A stretch of 64,000 nt of DNA from Belliella pelovolcani (lineage in GTDB: Bacteria; Bacteroidota; Bacteroidia; Cytophagales; Cyclobacteriaceae): positions 310,001 through 374,000 of the forward strand of contig NZ_FTOP01000001.1 of the NCBI RefSeq assembly GCF_900156785.1, in the 5' to 3' direction. Every line of letters starts with the position of its first letter. Position 1 is the first letter of the stretch. The translations under genes and the position numbers were made by a program. The notes below the pieces were generated by a model. The model was not told where the DNA came from. It saw only the letters and a program-made list of their open reading frames with translations, and ran no database searches. This document shows, piece after piece, positions 60,835 through 64,000 of the stretch.

Positions 60835-61806
60835 TTATTTGAATGTTACGTTTTTGTTAATCGGTATTTTATCCAGAATAATACGTATCAGATCACGAGT
60901 ATTGATGTTGTCAGCTTCGGCCTCATAATTCAAGATAATTCTATGGTTCAAGACATCTTCAGCGACCTCTTTGATATCCTCTGGTAGCACATAATCCCTA
61001 CCATCCATAAAGGCTGCCGCACGAGCTGCTAGGTTGAGGTTGATACTTGCCCTAGGTGATACACCAAACTGAATGTATTTCGCTTCTTCCTTCAACCCAT
61101 ATTTCTCTGGGAACCTAGTCGCAAATACCAATTCTATAATATAGTTTTCCAAAGGTTCTGCAATTTGCACCTCATTGATTTTGGCACGAATAGCAAAAAT
61201 ATCTTCCTTGGAAAGAATCGCATTTACTTCTGATGCAAAAGACATATTGGCCATACGGCGCATTACTTCAAGTTCATCTGACTTGGATGGATAGTCTATA
61301 TGCACCTTCATCATAAACCTATCCACCTGTGCTTCTGGCAATGGATAAGTCCCTTCTTGATCTACAGGGTTTTGGGTAGCCAATACTAGGAAAGGCCTAT
61401 CCAATTGGTAAGTTGTCTCACCTATGGTAACCTGCTTTTCCTGCATGGCTTCTAATAGAGCCGACTGAACCTTGGCAGGGGAGCGGTTCACTTCATCCGC
61501 TAAAATGATATTTGAAAAAATCGGTCCTTTCTTTACTTCAAAGTTTGATTCTTGCTGGTTGTAAATCATCGTACCTATCAAATCTGACGGTAACAAATCA
61601 GGTGTAAACTGAATTCTTTTGAAATCCAAGTGCAAGACTTTTGCGAGCGTGTTTACCGTCAAGGTTTTCGCCAAACCCGGCACACCTTCCAATAAAATAT
61701 GACCATTGGTAAATAAGCCGATCAAAAGTCTGTTGACCATTCTATCCTGACCAACGACTATCTTTTTGACTTCATCTATGACCTGCTTGATTTTTTCCTG
61801 ATGCAT
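60835..61806 (-). CDS. moxR: MoxR-family AAA+ ATPase
   Basis: 323 residues from the ATG at 61806 (MHQEKIKQ); an upstream frame extension lacks family similarity. Walker A GVPGLAKTLTV, Walker B IILADEVNRSPAKVQSALLEAMQE, sensor ATQNPVDQEGTYPLPEAQVDRF, C-terminal lid with GVSPRASINLNLAARAAAFM. Usually works as a chaperone-like partner of DUF58/VWA proteins, but none of these genes lies next to it here. Confidence 0.94.
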   Translation of the reverse strand: MHQEKIKQVIDEVKKIVVGQDRMVNRLLIGLFTNGHILLEGVPGLAKTLTVNTLAKVLHLDFKRIQFTPDLLPSDLIGTMIYNQQESNFEVKKGPIFSNIILADEVNRSPAKVQSALLEAMQEKQVTIGETTYQLDRPFLVLATQNPVDQEGTYPLPEAQVDRFMMKVHIDYPSKSDELEVMRRMANMSFASEVNAILSKEDIFAIRAKINEVQIAEPLENYIIELVFATRFPEKYGLKEEAKYIQFGVSPRASINLNLAARAAAFMDGRDYVLPEDIKEVAEDVLNHRIILNYEAEADNINTRDLIRIILDKIPINKNVTFK

Positions 61807-61984
61807 GGAATATGTTTGTTTAAATTCTTTCTTATCAATTAACTCCCTAAAGCAACGAAAAGTCCCCATTGATCTTGTCTTTGGAAGGACAGAAAGTGTT
61901 AATTGATGCTTTTTGGGAAAAGTGTTGGCTAAATTAGAACAAATTCAGCTTTCTGCAAAAATGTAAGTGATAAGTGGAGGCAGA

Positions 61985-62233
61985 TCACTCTGATAAGCGC
62001 TGAATGCGAAAGTAAAGATCATTATCAGCATCATAATCCCAGCCTTCCAAGCGCATCATTTTGGTAACCAGATCTTCTACTTCATCATCCTTTAGACTCG
62101 GAAATATGGCTTTTGTAGAATCAAATCGGAGCTGAAACTCCACATCAAAAAGCGCCGCAGAGCGATACTCCTCCAGACTTGGCTTCTGATTGATCGATCG
62201 TCTCTTTGGTTGATTAGGCTCTAAAGAATACAT
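61985..62233 (-). CDS. Small hypothetical protein (82 aa)
   Basis: 82 residues, charged: RRSINQKPSLEEYRSAALFDVEFQL then DDEVEDLVTKMMRLEGWDYDADNDLYFRIQ. No domain recognised. The stop of the upstream small gene (62235) sits one base from its start, so these genes are read as one unit. Confidence 0.65.
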   Translation of the reverse strand: MYSLEPNQPKRRSINQKPSLEEYRSAALFDVEFQLRFDSTKAIFPSLKDDEVEDLVTKMMRLEGWDYDADNDLYFRIQRLSE

Positions 62234-62234
62234 A

Positions 62235-62645
62235 CTAGGGCTTATCTTTCAGGTATTGATTAGCAGCATTGGCAATCGCCATTTTAGCTTTACTGATTTG
62301 TCGAGCCGCAAGTGCCAGATCTATATTCAGTGTATTTTCTAATGCTTGATTTTTAATCCAAGTATCAGGATCTTGATCTCGAAGTGAAGCTAGTACTTCT
62401 GTATGAGTCACGATGACATTAGAAGGGCAATTGATTACCTGTGCGATTTCTTCTTCACTGAGTACAGCTTGGTATGTTTCACAAATCATTTTTGGACTGT
62501 AGATGTAGCCAAATTCGAACGAATCATCCGCCCAAAGGAGTTTGCCTGTAAAAGCATCTTGATAGATCGCTCTTCCTTTGCCTTGATTGATGGCCTGAGA
62601 AAGCATCTTCGACTTGACCAATGAAAAATGCTTGAAGACTTCCAT
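62235..62645 (-). CDS. Hypothetical protein (136 aa)
   Basis: 136 residues from the ATG at 62645 (MEVFKHFSLVKSKM); an in-frame start 33 bases earlier would overlap the upstream leader. Contains GRAIYQDAFTGKLLWADDSFEFGYIYSPKMI and helical C-terminal half ALAARQISKAKMAIANAANQYL. No family recognised. Middle gene of a small three-gene cluster. Confidence 0.6.
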   Translation of the reverse strand: MEVFKHFSLVKSKMLSQAINQGKGRAIYQDAFTGKLLWADDSFEFGYIYSPKMICETYQAVLSEEEIAQVINCPSNVIVTHTEVLASLRDQDPDTWIKNQALENTLNIDLALAARQISKAKMAIANAANQYLKDKP

Positions 62646-62678
62646 ACAAATAGCGTTATGGGATTGACTGTTGCTCAA

Positions 62679-62849
62679 TTAAGCTTCCTTATTTTGATTG
62701 AACTTGCTAAAAAAAATAGCTTCCGTCAGCTCAATCGCCTTATCAGCAATCACATTCACAAAACTGAAATAGGGCTGTGGCTTATCCTCTACAGAAATGT
62801 GATTCTCTAAGCTTTGGATATTTTCTTCTTGTTGTAAGGTTTGATTCAT
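62679..62849 (-). CDS. Short hypothetical protein (56 aa)
   Basis: Starts MNQTLQQEENIQSLENH and ends SKFNQNKEA (TAA at 62679). Acidic N-half, amphipathic C-half PYFSFVNVIADKAIELTEAI. It lies 33 bases upstream of the 136-residue gene on the same strand, with normal codon use, so it likely opens the three-gene cluster. Function unknown. Confidence 0.55.
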   Translation of the reverse strand: MNQTLQQEENIQSLENHISVEDKPQPYFSFVNVIADKAIELTEAIFFSKFNQNKEA

Positions 62850-62953
62850 AGTATGAAATTGTAATTGACTCCAGGAATAATACCTATTTGATTTAAAAAC
62901 TACCTTGTCTCAATTTCAAAAGTAAAACAATAGCCGTTCAGTTTTTTAGTCAA

Positions 62954-62997
62954 TTCATATCCGCAGGGTTTGACTTCATATCCGTAGGGTTTTTGAC
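62954..62997 (-). repeat. 21-bp tandem repeat
   Basis: Two copies of the unit TTCATATCCG(C/T)AGGGTTT, at 62954-62971 and 62975-62992, each followed by a GAC. The 21-bp period equals two helical turns, so the pair could be a protein-binding site in front of the 62849 gene. Confidence 0.6.
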
Positions 62998-63213
62998 AAA
63001 ATCCGCAATTTAGCGACGGTGTTCTCGCAGAGGAAAGCAAAGGGGCAGAGCTTGCTGAGGAGGGTGGAAGGAGTTGAAGAAAGCTACATGAAAACACCTT
63101 ATATTGATAAAAGGCAGGAAGCACTAAAAACTAAATTTCTTAAAGTTTGTGGATTTTAACGCGCCTCATTGATTTACAAGGTCATTACAAAATTGTCAAG
63201 TAAAATAAGCACC

Positions 63214-63246
63214 AAAAAAACCTCCAAGAATTTAATCTCGAAGGCT
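63214..63246 (-). terminator. Weak terminator-like hairpin
   Basis: On the minus strand an imperfect 9-bp stem (7 pairs; bases 63221-63229 with 63236-63244) is followed by an eight-base stretch rich in T. It lies about 30 bases after the stop of the CxxC peptide gene. Confidence 0.4.
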
Positions 63247-63276
63247 TAAAAGTTAAAATATCTTTGGGTATGAAAA

Positions 63277-63453
63277 TTAACTTCCACAACCAATACAATC
63301 GATATGGCTGTCCATGGGTTTGACACCTTTGAGTTGCATTTCTAAATTATGAATCTGATCACGGGTGTCCATATCCTGAAACATGTCCCCGGTCAAGGAT
63401 CCTTTCAGTTCTTCGATTTTCTTCTCCAATGAAGTTTGCTGTTCTGTAGTCAT
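63277..63453 (-). CDS. Small protein with C-terminal CxxC (58 aa)
   Basis: Starts MTTEQQTSLEKKIEELKG and ends DSHIDCIGCGS. A coiled-coil-like N-terminal half, then a CIGCG pair that could bind zinc or iron. Real codon structure and a terminator-like hairpin follow it. No family recognised. Confidence 0.6.
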   Translation of the reverse strand: MTTEQQTSLEKKIEELKGSLTGDMFQDMDTRDQIHNLEMQLKGVKPMDSHIDCIGCGS

Positions 63454-63639
63454 GATTTATTTGGTTTTAAGTGGTAAGCACCTTACAAAATAAAAAAGTT
63501 CTATAAAATTTTCAGCCTCTTGATGCTCAGAATTATAAAAAAACCAATTCATTTCTGTACGCCGGAACAATCCCCGCATAAATTTTGTCAATCTATTAGG
63601 TATTCTACAATTTTGATTTTTAACAACAGCTATTTTCTT

Positions 63640-64000
63640 ATGGATCAAAAGTCCTTCCTAAAACTCAAAAATCTCCGTCATACACTCCACCAATACCCCG
63701 AAGTATCAGGTGAAGAAAAACAAACTGCCGAGCGTATTTTAGATTTCTTCGAACCACTACAGCCTGATCAAGTAATCAGAAATATCGGAGGACATGGGTT
63801 AGCATTTATTTTTGAAGGGAAGGAAAAAGGCCCCACTTCACTCTTCCGCTGTGAACTTGATGCCTTGCCAATTTTAGAAAAAAACAACATCAAACATCAA
63901 TCCACAATCCCAGGCAAAGCACATCTCTGTGGACATGATGGTCATATGGCAATTATCTCAGGATTGGGTTTATTCCTACATCAGCAGAGACCACAAAAGG
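63640..64000 (+). CDS. M20-family amidohydrolase (N-terminal part, cut by window end)
   Basis: Starts MDQKSFLKLKNLRHTLHQYPE and continues to the window edge (120 residues visible). Hallmarks: LRHTLHQYPEVSGEE, the metal site RCELDALPI and LCGHDGHMAI, typical of N-acyl-amino-acid amidohydrolases/carboxypeptidases of the M20D type. The substrate cannot be fixed from the visible part. Divergent from the CxxC peptide gene. Confidence 0.9.
   Translation, partial: MDQKSFLKLKNLRHTLHQYPEVSGEEKQTAERILDFFEPLQPDQVIRNIGGHGLAFIFEGKEKGPTSLFRCELDALPILEKNNIKHQSTIPGKAHLCGHDGHMAIISGLGLFLHQQRPQK

Larger units (their letters stand above)
62850..63276. other. Gene-free stretch with a short tandem repeat
   Basis: Contains the 21-bp tandem repeat at 62954-62997 and, at its right end, a terminator-like hairpin. 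Open frames across it have biased, repetitive translations and no start with a plausible leader. I see no gene. Confidence 0.6.

Noticed and set aside
62900-63124. 74-codon minus-strand frame with repeated KPYGYEV-like words
   Set aside because: The words come from the 21-bp DNA repeat; no conserved protein character and no credible start.
63457-63648. 63-codon minus-strand frame upstream of the CxxC peptide gene
   Set aside because: It covers the divergent promoter region, is rich in rare residue mixtures, and ends only three bases before a better-supported gene.

Overview
The window reads as a chromosomal segment of a Bacteroidota bacterium. It most resembles the Cytophagales, family Cyclobacteriaceae (Algoriphagus/Belliella-like). 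This rests on family content, not on any search. The signs are: TAnnTTTG-type -7 promoter boxes (for example TTTG-N19-TACCTTTG in front of two tRNA genes); HmuY-type heme uptake; TonB receptors with N-terminal carboxypeptidase-regulatory-like domains; a DksA-like protein with a degenerate zinc finger; a kynurenine-to-quinolinate gene set; a bacterial GH3 protein; and moderately AT-rich DNA.

Layout. 1-20.9 kb is mostly housekeeping: scpB, a DksA-like protein, a large lamin-tail/Ig surface protein, asd, a THUMP-like methyltransferase, pheS, an rsmB-type RNA methyltransferase, prmC, a membrane-protein/response-regulator/kinase operon, a dipeptidase, the kynurenine genes (3-hydroxyanthranilate dioxygenase, kynU, kmo) and two thioredoxin-fold proteins. 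A 451-bp gene-free, AT-rich gap (20874-21324) carries three perfect DnaA boxes at an exact 10-bp period plus one inverted box. It is the best candidate for a replication origin here. 21.3-28.4 kb holds a GT-C-like membrane protein, rbfA, a LolC/E-like permease, a GH3 protein, lptB and recJ.

28.6-35.4 kb is a six-gene heme uptake operon read leftward (hmuT-U-V-S-R-Y). Two near-palindromic operator copies precede hmuT, and a third copy lies over the first codons of hmuR. 35.6-41.9 kb contains a TauE/SafE permease with a 16-bp palindromic operator, an island of intergenic repeats with a gene fragment, a voltage-gated-type K+ channel with a zinc-ribbon tail, a SpoU methyltransferase, mutS and a PAS-LuxR regulator. 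Then come tRNA-Gly(GCC) and tRNA-Leu(TAA). A second two-component system follows, beside an Omp85-like outer membrane protein gene that carries three 11-bp-spaced TTCTAAT repeats in its promoter. A lipoprotein carbonic anhydrase with a His-rich insert comes next.

47-53 kb is accessory in character. It has a small Cys-rich exported peptide paired with a beta-propeller lipoprotein behind a (CTTA)n microsatellite; an arsenic operon (arsR, DUF6428-like, thioredoxin-type arsC, acr3) whose first two genes both end in Gly-Cys-Cys followed by a near-identical ~100-bp repeat; and an AAA_14/DUF4143 ATPase gene bracketed by 32-bp-periodic repeats, the upstream set forming a perfect 36-bp palindrome. 53-64 kb holds two TonB receptor loci (one with a small His/Cys-rich exported protein, one with a beta-helix lipoprotein), moxR, a cluster of small unknown genes including two CDSs under 60 codons, and the start of an M20 amidohydrolase cut by the window edge.
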